Assembly (NCBI RefSeq): GCF_003573695.1
Contig: NC_039358.1
Location: 17,732,637-17,796,636 of the forward strand
Length of the DNA stretch: 64,000 nucleotides
Reading direction: 5' to 3'
Source: Papaver somniferum
Lineage: Eukaryota > Streptophyta > Magnoliopsida > Ranunculales > Papaveraceae
This document shows, one piece after another, positions 37,842 to 49,310 of the stretch. Below the pieces are notes generated by a model. That model had not been told where the DNA came from. It saw only the letters and a list, made by a program, of their open reading frames with translations, and did not search any database. The position numbers and the translations under genes were made by a program. The stretch's first letter is position 1, and the number at the start of each line of letters is the position of its first letter.

Positions 37842-38154
37842 CTCCAGATTTTCGACGCGTGAAGCATTCAGCATTGGGTGTTTTATGTCCAAGACAAATG
37901 CTCAAAACATCTGGCGTTTGCATCTTAGGATTTTCTTTTACCTGTATTTTCAATTTCTCCAAAACGTTTGCAATACTTGCATCTAGTATTTGAAATTCAG
38001 CAATTTATCAAAAGTTCCTTTTAAGAAAATCTCTATCAAATCCAAAATCCAAAAGAAAATCCTCAGTCACTCATAAATTCAAAACCAACCAAAAAATCAA
38101 AACCAAAGTAAAATCTCATATCTCTCAGAAGTTCAGGAGATTACGGAAAGAAAA
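37842..38154. other. Spacer between integrase tail and antisense PMD gene
   Basis: AT-rich sequence with no supported ORF. On the minus strand it would be the 3' UTR of the PMD-like gene. Confidence 0.4.
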
Positions 38155-38901
38155 CTAAAGAAAGCCCTCAAAGTATGATTTCTGTTTCTCAGCATTTTCC
38201 AAGACTTGCAAAGACGCTTTCTCCGAGTCCAGCTTTTTGGTCAGCTCAACAATCTATGCCATTTTCTTCATCACGGCATCACTAGTAAAAGGGATGTTAT
38301 TCACTATTGCATTCTTGATGGTGTTGATCTTCTGAAGAAGCCATTTCAAGTTAAATCCAAGTCTCTCAGAATTATCCAAGTTGTACTCCCAATCAAAGAT
38401 TACATCTCGAGTGACGGTACTTCTGGGCCTGGTACGAATATCATATATGACACGCAATATGTTTCCTAATTGCATAGTCAAGAAGTAGATGCGTTCAGGA
38501 TCTCTTGCAACGACAATATGGCCATACATTTCCCGCAACTTCTCATACATGCTAGCATACCCAGTGGGAACGCTGAATCCACCAACAGATACGTGATATG
38601 GGAGTAGCGCACCAAATGGAGGCTCACAAAAAATCCCTGCGTTAGGATACTCATGTATCACTATGCGATTCTCAATTACTGGAACATCCTCTATCGTCAT
38701 TGTAGCATCTTCTTCTGGGACAGTCTTTTCTGTTCTTGGCTCGGTTTCAACAGCAACTGGAGTCTCGGTTTCCTCCACGGCTTCAATAATGATATTCTCA
38801 TAACCCGGAGGTGCAGATATGGTTATGTCACTGCTTTGGTTCACCACATTGGTCGAATCACCAACATTTTCTCCACTATTCTCAACGTCGGTATTTGGCA
38901 C
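38155..38901 (-). pseudogene. PMD gene, C-terminal exon
   Basis: It follows acceptor CATATTAG at 38902 and opens with VPNTDVENSGENVGDS, a Glu/Thr-rich acidic stretch. Then comes a compact region (GIFCEPPFGALLPYHVSVGG, YASMYEKLREMYGHIVVARD, FLTMQLGNILRVIYDIRTR) and a helical end. After the TAG at 38256-38254 the same frame continues as a heptad-like helix (IVELTKKLDSEKASLQVLEN) to 38155. I do not recognise the compact region; it is not part of the PMD itself. Confidence 0.6.
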
Positions 38902-39535
38902 CTAATATGAAGATTACATGAGGTTAGAGCACGGAAACCAAAAGCAACCATAAAATTCAGAAATTAATTGAACTAACATCATCTAAGTTTATTATTATGC
39001 ACCTAAGACATGCAAAAATAGTGTAGAAGTCATGAAACACGTTTTCAAACAAACTCAGCTGAGGAATTTTTACATGGCCGTGCATTCAACGGTGAACTGG
39101 GAGCAATTGTTAAGAAATCTAAGATTGAGTCATATACCATTTTTTTCGTATGTATGGTTTCTACAACATATCAAAATATCATGGCAATCGGATAAACGAG
39201 TAAGGAGTTCTAGCCAAAACATTGGATTACATGCCAGCTGAAAATTCCTGAAAGTCTCCTGGAAGTTTACTGTTTCGCCTTTTTCAGGCCCTAAACATGC
39301 TCAAAACTCAAAAATCTTCTTCGACAAAGCTTGGGAATTTTCTGGAATTGAAGATACATATGCAGATCGCGAAAATCCGACGTCGGATGAAGATTCTACA
39401 ACATTTTAACTAAAAAACTGAGGTCTGAATTTTCAGGTGACGTATTTCGGCAAAATTTCTCATATATTCATTGGAATTCTCATTCATTCATCAACGAATC
39501 AGCAACATTATACTTCTATGAAGATATATACTTAC

Positions 39536-40076
39536 TCGAGGAGTCTCCAAGATATTCGAAGGGTTAGCAAGGCTGGCATTAACATTGGGAGCGCCATTAT
39601 TTCCATTCGGTTCCAATTCTCGAAGGCTCTCGTTCTCAGCATTATTTGAAGACGAATGAGCAATCTGACCATGTCGTATTTCCACAAAAATCTCCTCCTG
39701 GATTTATCAACAATAATCATCATTATTTCATTCAAGGAAATGTCGAAATCACTTACATGAAAGGATACTCACTTGAACCTCTTTATCGCTGCTGGATTCC
39801 TGGGTTGTTCGTATAGAGGAAAGACGAAGACCATCAATAATTGATGGAGCAAAATTCTGAAACAAATTAACAACATTATTTTGTGATCCTAATTACGTGG
39901 ACGAGAAAATCGCAACGATGGAGGAAGTGCTAACAACTCGCCAAAGAAGCAGCTGGAGACTGCGTATTGTTCGCTATCATTCTGTAAATCATCCTGCTCC
40001 TGCCTTCTCCACCCTGGGAACTATCTTGCCATTCAGAGAAGTCTACAGGAATCCGAGGTCTCACAGCACGACCAAC
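39536..40076 (-). pseudogene. PMD gene, small middle exons
   Basis: Inferred exons on the minus strand. One starts at 40076 after TTCATTGTAG (VGRAVRPRIPVDFSEWQDSS). Its 3' end is unclear, because using GTAATT at 39896 leaves only a 40-bp intron and an in-frame TAG at 39932-39930. Next is 39856-39773 (84 bp; acceptor TTTGTTTCAG, donor GTGAGT), then 39697-39536 (162 bp; acceptor AAATCCAG, donor GTAAGT). The last two are whole numbers of codons and stay open. No known domain is seen; they are Ser/Asn-rich. Confidence 0.55.
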
Positions 40077-40154
40077 CTACAATGAATTAATCGAAACAAT
40101 TAAAGGTGCGATTACCATGCTTTTACCAAAAATCATAAGGAGATATATATTTAC

Positions 40155-41959
40155 CTGTGAAGATTCTGGAGATGTTTTTCTTTTATCACCACTAGAAAGA
40201 GGCTTCAACCGTGGGCGATCCGAGAGTATCTCAGCAGAAGGAAACACTCGTGTCGGAGATTTGACATCCATCACAAACTTATACAGGTGTTCGAGTTGTT
40301 GATTCCAGAATTCTGCATAACCTGGAGTTACGTAAATATCCCGGTTGGTAAAAGAAGACACATAATCGCTCCCTTCCACATGTGTGTTATCTAAATGAGC
40401 CTTCAAATACTCAATCGATGACTTATTCATTCGATGACCTAGAGCACACTGATCGAGACCCATTTGCCGAGCTGCTCTGTCAATATTATACTCTTCCACC
40501 TGAAATTCTCTCTGCATCACCGACACTATGTATCCAGGAGTGCATCTCAGCATAAAATATTTCTCTCCTTCACTCAACTCAGTGCCAGACTTTAAAGTGA
40601 TGATCTCTTTAGTATCATTGAAAGTGACTAATTGCGATAAGAAGGGAGGTATCTTCGTCCAAGGACGAAAATTGAATTCAGACTCAGTGTCTAAAATACT
40701 GGTGAGGTGCGTCTTCTTCCGTGGTATTTTTGTGGACCAACGCATAATCCTAGCACTGTTTTTCTCAAAGATGTCATGACGAGCATCAACATTAGGTCCT
40801 TGCAAAACTTACGAGGAGTTGGAGCATATTTCTCAAGGTGCTTCCATATTAAAGCTTGGAGAAACATGGTGTTAACATATGTTTCAATCTTCATGAAGTC
40901 GTCGGAGACGCTGGAGTCTACAACTAGGGAGTCTAGGTTGGAAAATAACGAACCCAAAAATAGACTACCAATGGGAAGTTTCTCACCTTTAGCCATCTTT
41001 ATAGCGAAATGAATCACAAATGGCTTCAATAAATGTCCACTATCTTCAAGAATGTCTCTGGACAAACACAAGCATAAGAAAGCAGCAATGGTCAGAGTAC
41101 TATCGGCAGGTTCTTCAGGAACTCCATCTCTCGGCCACCAGTGTCTCAACTATTCATCATAGCAAGTTTTGGGTGGATCGTTGATTTTGTGCATCGTGGC
41201 TTCCAACACGCTAGACATCCCCTTTTCCTCTGCTGAGAGTTCCCAAGGGAAATTACCAGTAACTGGGAGATGCAATAAAGCAACTACATCTTCCAAAGTG
41301 ACAGTGAATTCTCCCCATCTGCATATGAATGTGTGAGTAGGAATGCACCAACGAGCAAGCAGAGCCACCATACCTGGTATGTCATGATTGATCACTAAAT
41401 CTCCAGTCGCTTGAATAGCTCGTGTCACTTGTGCACGATCCAGGATAGTTCTTACATGACCATATCCCAACATGTGGCGTGCCCATCCGGAGAAATGCGC
41501 AAGGGGTTTTCGAAAAAGTTTGAGTTCCATGTGAGAACCCAAATAGTGCTTCCCACTCAAACAGAATCTAATTATCACCTGAGGAATTACCAACTTGTTT
41601 TGAGTAGTGCTTCTGGGACTTATGAGCAACCGAAATGCAGAACCTGAAGGACGCTTTTCGGGTTTGTACTGAAACACAAAAAATTCGTCATCAGCATTTG
41701 GGATGTTCTTGGTCTTGTACTCTTTCCTCCTAGAAGTCCTAGAATCATAATTTCTTGAAGATACATCAGCAGAAACCTCCTCTCCGGAAGAATCCTCTCC
41801 AGAATCATCATCTCCAGAAGAATCATCATTTCTGGAAGACGCGTCTGTAGAAACATCCTCTCTGGGATTTCCCTCTCTAGAAACATCATCTTCAGAAGCT
41901 CTACTACGGGAACCAGTCATCTTTGGAAATTTGTTGCGACATTCATACAAAAATTTCAT
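40155..41959 (-). pseudogene. PMD gene, large coding exon
   Basis: The first open stretch, 41965-41153, ends at TAG and continues in the same frame (LRHWWPRDGVPEEPADST...) to about 40800. The rest, ARHDIFEKNSARIMRWS onward, is one base out of phase. A GTAAGT at the frame change (near 40808) could be a remnant splice donor. The exon ends TCTTCACAG followed by GTAAATATAT at 40154, a consensus 5' splice site. The PMD motifs lie on both sides of the breaks, so exon order is collinear with the family. Confidence 0.7.
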
Positions 41960-42876
41960 CAACACAATGGAACTAAAGCAACAGAATAATTATGATGCTC
42001 ACATCAACGTCTGCAAAATGGTAATCCTCAACTCTTACCTATTTACGATTTCACGAACTTAGTGATAACAACGTAAAACTCTGAAAAATCGCTCGTTTCT
42101 TCAAACCTGTAAGGACGAACAAAATTTAAAGTCAAACACCTGACTTTTCATGAAACCATGAATGATTCATATAACCTTCCATATGAACATTCGCTGATTT
42201 TTTACGTGTACATACACTTTAAAATCACCAAATTCATGCATACACTACGAGTTAACGAACTCACCAAATATTGTTTGCTTTCAACAATTTTTCGTGAATC
42301 AAAGTTTGATTTTCTCTTTAACAAAAACGTGAACAGTCACGCGTTTTAAAAAAAAATCGTGAGTTAATAACTCACGTAAATTATAAATAAAAAAAAAAAA
42401 AAAACTTTTTTGCTCATACGAGCATTCGCCTATGAAACGAGGGTTTTTACTATTTTTGTAAAAGTCTACATGTTCCAAATAAAGCTTTGAAAGTTCACAC
42501 ATAAATTTTATCATGAACTACAGGTCTTTTCAAAATTCCTTTAACTCTAAGGATCATTATTTATTACTTTTACTACGAACCTACGTTCTTAAAAATATTT
42601 GTGAAAGTTCATGCTTTGAAAACAAATTTAGGTTTTCATGAAACCTCGTAAACAAAATTTTCTTTACTGCAACTGGACTATATTTATCCAATTATATGTG
42701 TATCTCTTCCATATAAGGGATTTTTGCTCGTTTCTTAAACTATTGAACGAACGTGCATACATGTTTTCAAAAGTAACAAATTTCATGAAATCTACGCATA
42801 CATGTGCACATAGAATTTTGTTTTGAACAACTCATGAAAAATACAAAAATACAACAGCAAAAAAAAAATCGTGTAC

Positions 42877-43000
42877 CTTTGTCGGCGCCGGATTTCGCCG
42901 GAAATCGGCCGGCGGCGGTCGGTGATGGAAGCACCGGCATACACCAAAAAAACAAAATCTCTGCTCGGACGGGAAGGAGAGGAGATGCTCGGTTAATAAA
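42877..43000 (-). other. Inferred GC-rich 5' UTR exon of the PMD gene
   Basis: A GC-rich island on the minus strand (CCGCCGCCGGCCGATTTCCGG) within AT-rich DNA ends at CGACAAAG followed by GTACACG at 42876, a plausible splice donor. It sits about 30 bp and more downstream of a TATA box. The start point near 43000 is estimated from the TATA position. Confidence 0.45.
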
Positions 43001-43028
43001 AACATAAAATAATTTTAGGGCTTTTTCC

Positions 43029-43036
43029 CTTTTATA
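43029..43036 (-). promoter_or_regulatory. Antisense TATA box upstream of the PMD gene
   Basis: TATAAAAG on the minus strand in TTGATATAAAAGGG, about 1.1 kb before the first coding exon and inside the element's internal region, not in an LTR. It suggests the cargo gene carried its own promoter. Confidence 0.5.
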
Positions 43037-43355
43037 TCAATTTTATTTTTAAAACCTAATAAAACACGGGTTTCCTTTTTTGGACTCGGGCCCGTAAATC
43101 CTAAATCGACCAAAACTGGACTTTTGACCGACCAAATCAGCGATGCTTCATCTCTCCATGCTCACGGAATCACACTTTATCATCCCATCAGGGTCGTCAT
43201 CTGAACATTTGCTCGTACATGACACCATTGGAGCAAATCGAGGATTCTGATAATACCTTTGTAGACCGAGTTCAACCACTGATCTCGTCGACCGAAAATC
43301 ACCATTTCATGCTTACTGCAGAACATGACTGTCCCTCACCAAGCATGGGACTTAA

Positions 43356-46300
43356 TGTAGATGGTGGATTTTCAACAAAGAGCAAAACCGTAAAATCATG
43401 ATACTGCATGTTTTCTTACACGTCTTTCAGGCGTGCGACGACTCATATTTTACGAAGCCACGATGAATATGTCTTTCGAAAAGGCTCCACTAGCTGAGCA
43501 TTCGATCCCTGGCATTTCGTCGTGCCCTCTATGTAGAATAACATAATTGGTCGGTTCTCCGTAGATTGAGAGCAATAACGCCTTCAGGTTGTCGGTGATA
43601 CTCACTGTTCCCTGACTACATGAGAGAGACCCTCCTCTACATAGAAGAACGATTGGGCGGTTCTTCGTAATATTGAGAGCAATAACGCCTTCAGGACGTC
43701 GGTGACACTCACTGTTCCCTGATTATGTAGAGATATCGTGTATAGACCCAGGCGGTTCTCCGTAAGATTGAGAGCAATAACGTCTTCAAGACTTCGGTAA
43801 CACTTGCTGTTTCACTGACTATACGCAAGAGATCAAATTCTACTGTGACATTCACCACTGAATTCCTAGAAGATAATCTATCTTATCTCATTACTCTTAT
43901 TTCATGATCAAAATGGTAATAGATAAATGTATTACTCCGATTTCATGACCGAATCACGACTGATCTCATGAAATGGTAATAGATATTACTCCGATTTCAT
44001 GGTCGAACCCACGGCTGGTCTCATGAAATGGTAATATCACCACTTATTTTATTACTCTGATTTCATGGTCGAATCCACGATCCCATGGAATGGTAATACC
44101 TATTTTATTATTCTGAATTCATGGTCGAATCCACGGCTGATCCTATGAATTGACAATAAAAAACTACTCACTTTTATTACTCAGATTCATGAATCATTCT
44201 CCGCTGAATTTCATAAATTAGTAATAAATACTCAACAATCGGGCATCTGGACTAACACTGAGTAAGCCCCATAAAATGGTGTAAGTGTACTCGAAAATGA
44301 TGCATGAACGAACACCCAAATGCGCGAACGCACATTCAAAATATGGACGAATGAGGAATCCCACATAATAAAGGAGAGAGAGAATAATAATATTAAAATA
44401 ATGGGGAAGCGCTCATGGGACGGGCCCACCGGCCGGCCGGCCGTGTCCTATACGTGGCCGGTCCTATGCTTCCTCTATTATTTTCCTTATTTTTATTGTT
44501 TTCATAAACTCATGAAGACTCCTTCATTCCAGCAACTTTCCTTGTTTGAGCAAAACTCGTGGTTTCTCCATATTTTCGTGGTTTCTCCATATTTGTGCAG
44601 TTTCACAAAAATAATAATACCAGGGAAAGGTGTTGCGGGACCGGGAAACATAGCTGTCCGGCCATGCCCTAGCCGTGGTCGGTCCCACACCTTGCAATCC
44701 CTAATATTTCATAAATTTTTATTTCTTTCATCTTGTGAAACTCTTCGGTTTTAGCAAAAATTATGGTTTCTCCATATTTTCTCAAATATTGCGCGAACCA
44801 TGAAAAAGGCCAAAAGTCATGGTCACACGACTGACTAGGCTACTCACGAAAAATATATTAAAATATTATTATTTTAATATTCACAAAATATTGATCAAAT
44901 GAGCATACTTGCTCATTCGAGCAAAATCGAGGATTTCAATCAAAGATCGAACTCTTCTGAAAATCCGAAATATTGCTCAAACGCACATCAGAAAATGCTA
45001 AAACTCTCAGAACTGAGACACGGGCATTATGGAAACACGGAAATGATCCCTTGACCGACCAAGGGCGGCTTTAAGGCTTGCAACAAGCCGGTCCCACACG
45101 TTTTCACACTTTTTTGACCTAATTTGTGCAATCGCTCATATTGTGTCCAAACTCTTCACAACTAACTCAGAATTTGTGCAAACGCCCACCAGCGGCCCCA
45201 CGTCCACCAAGGGCCGGTCTCATGCCACCTTGGTCGGTCCCTTATTTTTCTATAATTAGGTTTTCTCACCTAATGCTCAATGGAGCGGTATTTCAATAAA
45301 TGATGATGAAACCGGCATTTAATCGTCATTCCTTCACCAATCGGTCAACTCAGAACCCTGGTGAACGCTCACTCGAGCAATTGTGCACCACATGGACGTC
45401 CACAGTCCCATGAGGTCGGTCCCTCCTTCGCTCATGACCTATTATCAGCAATTCGTCAATCGATGAGCTATTTCTCAAAAATTAGGGTTTCGAGCAAACG
45501 CTCAACAAATCACCATTCTGAGTAAGTTCAAACACTAAATAAATCTACGTTAATCCAGTAAACAACACGCGGATTAATTATATAATATTCGGTAATCTAC
45601 CAATATTTTAATTAATATTTTATTGGGTCACATCACCAATAAATAAATAATTTGTCGAATCGAGCAATACTTGCTCAATTACTCGAATATTGATCCAACT
45701 ATCAATATTCAGTAATTTATCAGTAATTCGTCGAATTGAGAAATACTTGCTCAATTGCTCGAATATTGATCCAACTATCAGTATTTAGTAATTCGTCAAA
45801 CTGAGCAATACTTGCTCAATTGCTCGAATATTGATCCAACTCTCAATATTCAGTAATTTGTCGAATTGAGCAATACTTGCTCAATCGCCCAACTATCAAT
45901 ATTCAGTAATTCACAATACTTGCTTAATTGCTCGAGTATTGATCCAATCATCGATATCCAGTAATGCTTCGAGCAATTGCTCAGTTACTCGAATGTTCTA
46001 ACTCAGCAATTCGTCATTCATGATCAATTCAACAAACCCTAGACTCATTGTCTAATCAGTCAACAACTGACTAATTAAAACACGTCTGCCTCGTAGACTC
46101 CACGATTTGTGAGACATCAATCACATCACAAATGGGGGATATCACTTATGGTTTTGGTATGGCGGTCTACGACACGTGGATTCATCAATGACGAGAAATG
46201 TGTGTAAGTCTTGCAAACGGTTGAAGGAGTTAGCAAAGTAGTGGGTACACGATCAGTAAAGTCTCCACGTGACATGGAACTGACTTTACCACGATTTCCC

Positions 46301-46785
46301 ACTATTTCACTCAAGAAACCGTCACACTTACAGGGATCAATGTGTTCGCTATTCTAACAATATAAATAAGTCTCTGAATCCACGATTGAAAAGGAAAACA
46401 TTCGTCTACACAAGAATTTTTCGAGAAATCACTCTCAGAAATTCCATCAGTCGCTCAGAATTTATTCACAGAACTCATTTTCAGCAGTTCTTCAATTTGC
46501 AGAAACCTTCAACACATCCACAGTCCTTGATCATCATCGATCCCACATAATTCTCAGCTTCCCTCCTACATATCAACCCATCTCCCTCTTTGCGACCGAA
46601 TTGACTCTGGAACGGACATTGACTTGGTTTAGGACGGAGTCCTACAGATTGATCTCTCGATTCTAAGCACTCCCTTTGCAGTGCATCTGTGTGAGGTTTA
46701 GCAGTTTGCTCGGTCGAGGAGTCTCGACAGCGCGATCGACTCTTTTCTTCCCTAAAAAACCATTAAACCGTTTTCCCCATCCATA
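43356..46785 (+). repeat. 3' LTR of the Tat-like element (3430 bp)
   Basis: It starts TGTAGATGGTGGATTTTC and ends CCCCATCCATA, so its last base pair has changed from CA to TA. It is collinear with the 5' LTR, with scattered substitutions, a duplicated TCGTGGTTTCTCCATATTT near 44560-44590, and fewer 60-bp repeats. The divergence by eye is a few percent, so the insertion is not very recent. It is followed directly by GAAGG. Confidence 0.9.
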
Positions 46786-47129
46786 GAAGGTTTTCCCAAT
46801 CATAATTTAGGTTTTGAAGCCTAGCTTATTTTTCACAAGTATTCCCGTCAAATACGGTTTCTAAGATATCTCAGGCTTCTTTAGACTTTGTGCACGTAAT
46901 CACATGATGCTGAAGATCTGGGGTAATGGCAGATATGATAGCATTTAAGTCGTCGGAATTTTGCTTTGCAGTAAGGATTTCTTATGGACTATATCTACCA
47001 GTATCCTTAGGTATAGATACATCGCCTTCTGTATTAACCCGAGGATCATAGCCATTAACAACACATACCCATGTTTGAAAATCACGAGCTTGAAGAAAAG
47101 CACGCATGACGATTTCCCACCATAAGTAG
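46786..47129 (-). pseudogene. Sirevirus gag, middle piece (split element)
   Basis: Between the Tat-like and Athila-like insertions. The minus strand reads LWWEIVMRAFLQARDFQTWV and onward, matching codons 20-130 of the array gag. In-frame stops occur after YSP, KEA and CEK. The Tyr-Leu-Trp-Trp context here shows what the array's TAA replaced. It joins 60904-60961 on one side and 31533 on the other. Confidence 0.8.
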
Positions 47130-48975
47130 TGATAGGTGTTGTAAAACACCTAATTTTATATCAATGGTTATGCTTTCTTTGCTATTCTTCTTGTGAAATA
47201 CGTATCTTATTGTTACTTTTGAGTTCATTAGGTGCAATGGAGTCATTGGAAGCAAAAGAAGGAAGAAAGCACTCTTTTGGAGCATAAGGGAAGAACAGTC
47301 AATTCACATGCGAGTGGAAGCTATACCAAGCTAAGGTTATGAGCGAAAGAATGACAAAATTGTCATTTCATGGGCGAACACTATCTGGAGCCCAGTCAGG
47401 GTTAAGGGGCAACCTTGTTCATGTTTCAGAAATAAGGGATGCCATTTTGGTGGCCTGTATTAATCTGCAGGGTGTCGATAACAGTTTTGGTTCTTACCCA
47501 TCCCTGGGGCGTAATTATCCAACCCAGCTTTTCCAACCCTAGAATCGAAAGTCTCTCATTCATTTCGTTTTGAATCTGAAATTGAGAGGAACTACTGCTG
47601 TTGTTTTGTCCGAGAGATAGAGAAGAATATCTGAAATTGAGAGACGAAGATAAGCAGAAAGGTGATAATGTTGCTAAGATGGGGTTGGAGTTAAATTGAG
47701 TTTTAAAGTGTTGATGATGGTTAGATCTCGTGGTGATTCTGTAGAATTTCTGAAGTAGAATGGATCGAGAGCTGTGTTGGTGACGCTGTCGAAGAATTAA
47801 TGGGTTTGATGTTGAATCCAAAGAACAGAGAAGAGATAAGGGTTTGAGTTGGTTTGAATTTGGTAGCTGGTTTGATGAGTTCTCGAGTTCAACAGAGACA
47901 TGGAGAGGAGCTGCTGCTGGTGATTCTTGAGTGGGGGTTAGTTGTTGGCGAAGAATTAAAGCATTGGTGTTGAAATTGAAGATGGGTTATGTTCATTTAA
48001 AGGTTCAGAAAGAGTTGCTGGTATAGATTTAGAGCTTTGAGAAGATTACAAGGGTTTTTGAGTCTGATGCCATAAGTTGTGGTTGTGCTTCATTGGCAGG
48101 GTTGAGTTAGATTGCAGAGAATGGCTCGACAATTTGGAAGTACAGTGCGAGATGGTTGAGCAGTAATGTGAAAGAACAAGGTGTTAGTAGAGTTTGCAGC
48201 TAGATAAACTGCAGAACTGAAGCTGTAGGTGTTGGTAATGTGTGTATGAGAATTGCAGGCATGTTGCAACTGTGATTGGCTAAGCTGCAGTTTGTTACAG
48301 GGAATAGAGATTGAAGTTGTATAGAAGTGGTTCCAGTAAAGGATTTTGAGACTGGCGAGTTAGATGGATGTTGGTTGAGTTACAAGGCAGCGAAGATTGG
48401 CTGTTCTTGCAAGTGAAGATTAGATGTTATCGCAAATGGAGTTGTTGTTGCAGCTGAACTAAAGACTTGTTGCAATTGAATGAATGCAGGTATTGGTGCT
48501 ATGTGTTGCAATGACCTGAGAAGGGTATGAGTCTATGATGCAGCTACAGTTAGTGCAGAGAAATGGGTTTGTGCTGATGATGTTCAAGTTGAGTTGTTAA
48601 CGGAGATCAGAATGAAGCAGGGAAAGAGCTACTAGTAGAGATCAGATGAGCATGAGCTAGTGGTGTCGTGTTATGTTGCAAAGGTTATGGAGCTGTGAAT
48701 GGAATAGCAGTCATGGGTGTACAAGGAAAGATTGGAGCTGCATTTCAAGTTGCTGGTGGTATTGAATATGAATGATACTGCATGTGGAATTGTTAGTGTT
48801 AATGTTGCAGTTATGAACTATATTACAGGTGTATGTGTTGAGAGCTTCATGAAAATGGAGATGCATAATTGCGAGAATTGGCTGGACCTGACTTGCAGGT
48901 GGTGGCATCGAATCGCAGTTAGTTTACAAGGAGCAGTGTAGATGAATGTGTAGGAATGAATGCAGTTGGATTTGG

Positions 48976-49100
48976 CAGTGATGCACAATGATTGTGCAAC
49001 GCAAGTTGGTTTGCCAAGAAGCAGTGATGCACAATGATTGTGCATCACAAGTTGGTTTTCCAAGAAGCAGTGATGCACAATCATTGTGCATCAGCAAAGC
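48976..49100 (+). repeat. 45-bp direct repeats with TGCACAAT/ATTGTGCA palindrome
   Basis: Three copies of GCAGTGATGCACAATGATTG, then TGCA(T/A)C and AAGTTGGTTTGCCAAGAA, the last one truncated. The 3' LTR has two (59578-59650). Each copy can form a small hairpin. Confidence 0.8.
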
Positions 49101-49129
49101 TTTGGCCTGCAAAATGGTTGTGGCTTAAC

Positions 49130-49310
49130 AAGTCAGCTGAGTTAGACTTAACTCAGACCTGACTTAACTCAGACCTGACTCATCTGACTAGAACTGACTC
49201 ACCTTGACTCGGTTGACCCGACCGATTTGAACCGTTGACCGGTGACCGGGCGGACTTTGCCGGTCACCTGAGCTGTTTTCCGGTGACTTTGCCGGCCAAT
49301 TTCCGGCGAC
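49130..49310 (+). repeat. CTGACT/ACCGG-rich repeat stretch in the Athila-like LTR
   Basis: It is made of repeated GACTTAACTCAGACCTGACT and CCGGTGACTTTGCCGG-like words. The 3' LTR (about 59700-59830) has one fewer copy of each, so the stretch changes by unit gain or loss. Confidence 0.6.

Larger units (their letters stand above)
38155..41959 (-). pseudogene. PMD-family (MAIN/MAIL-type plant mobile domain) gene, antisense cargo of the Tat-like element
   Basis: This is a minus-strand gene in several exons. The large first coding exon (41959-40155) has an acidic Ser/Asp/Glu-rich N-terminus, then the PMD signature: ALLARWCIPTHTFICRWGEF and TVTLEDVVALLHLPVTGNF near the exon middle, and YNIDRAARQMGLDQCALG further on, matching the RVARQFGLDQ motif of the family. 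Further exons carry consensus splice sites (below). PMD proteins MAIN and MAIL1 of Arabidopsis act in the nucleus in silencing and genome stability, and PMD domains are known from TEs. Breaks: in-frame TAG at 41152-41150, a frameshift near 40805, and in-frame TAG at 38256-38254 (frame then open to TAG 38157-38155). Likely start: ATG at 41959 or at 41920 (MTGSRSRA). Confidence 0.75.
41966..43355. other. Region between PMD coding exon and 3' LTR
   Basis: Apart from the inferred promoter and 5' exon, it is AT-rich with many TTCATGAAA-type words, an A-run near 42390-42403, and a small hairpin (CGTGAGTT and AACTCACG at 42358-42376). It most likely holds the first intron of the PMD gene. The bases before the 3' LTR (GCATGGGACTTAA, 43343-43355) are a weak polypurine tract at best. 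Confidence 0.4.
31534..46785 (+). mobile_element. Ty3/Gypsy Tat-like LTR retrotransposon carrying an antisense PMD gene
   Basis: It is 15.25 kb with LTRs at 31534-35068 and 43356-46785 and a perfect 5-bp target-site duplication GAAGG (31529-31533 and 46786-46790) inside the Sirevirus gag. The internal region holds a degenerate gag-protease frame on the plus strand and a short gag-like/integrase-tail fusion. RT, RNase H and the integrase core are absent. A minus-strand, intron-containing PMD-family gene fills 38155-41959. Tat-lineage elements are known for additional antisense ORFs between pol and the 3' LTR. Tat assignment rests on gag motifs and this layout, since no RT is available. Confidence 0.82.

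Noticed and set aside
35126..43355. Endogenous pararetrovirus (caulimovirid) origin for the PMD-bearing element
   Set aside because: Clear LTR pair with a 5-bp TSD and Gypsy-type gag; no movement protein or pararetroviral RT seen.
44320..44754. 144-codon ORF in the Tat-like 3' LTR, and 34485-34886 in the 5' LTR
   Set aside because: Each is open in only one of the two LTRs or includes repeat sequence; no protein-like pattern.
47426..47821. Antisense 131-codon ORF present in both Athila-like LTRs (also 58030-58425)
   Set aside because: Its presence in both LTRs follows from LTR duplication. Composition is low-complexity (Ser/Asn/Gln), no domain is recognised, and no promoter is evident on that strand.
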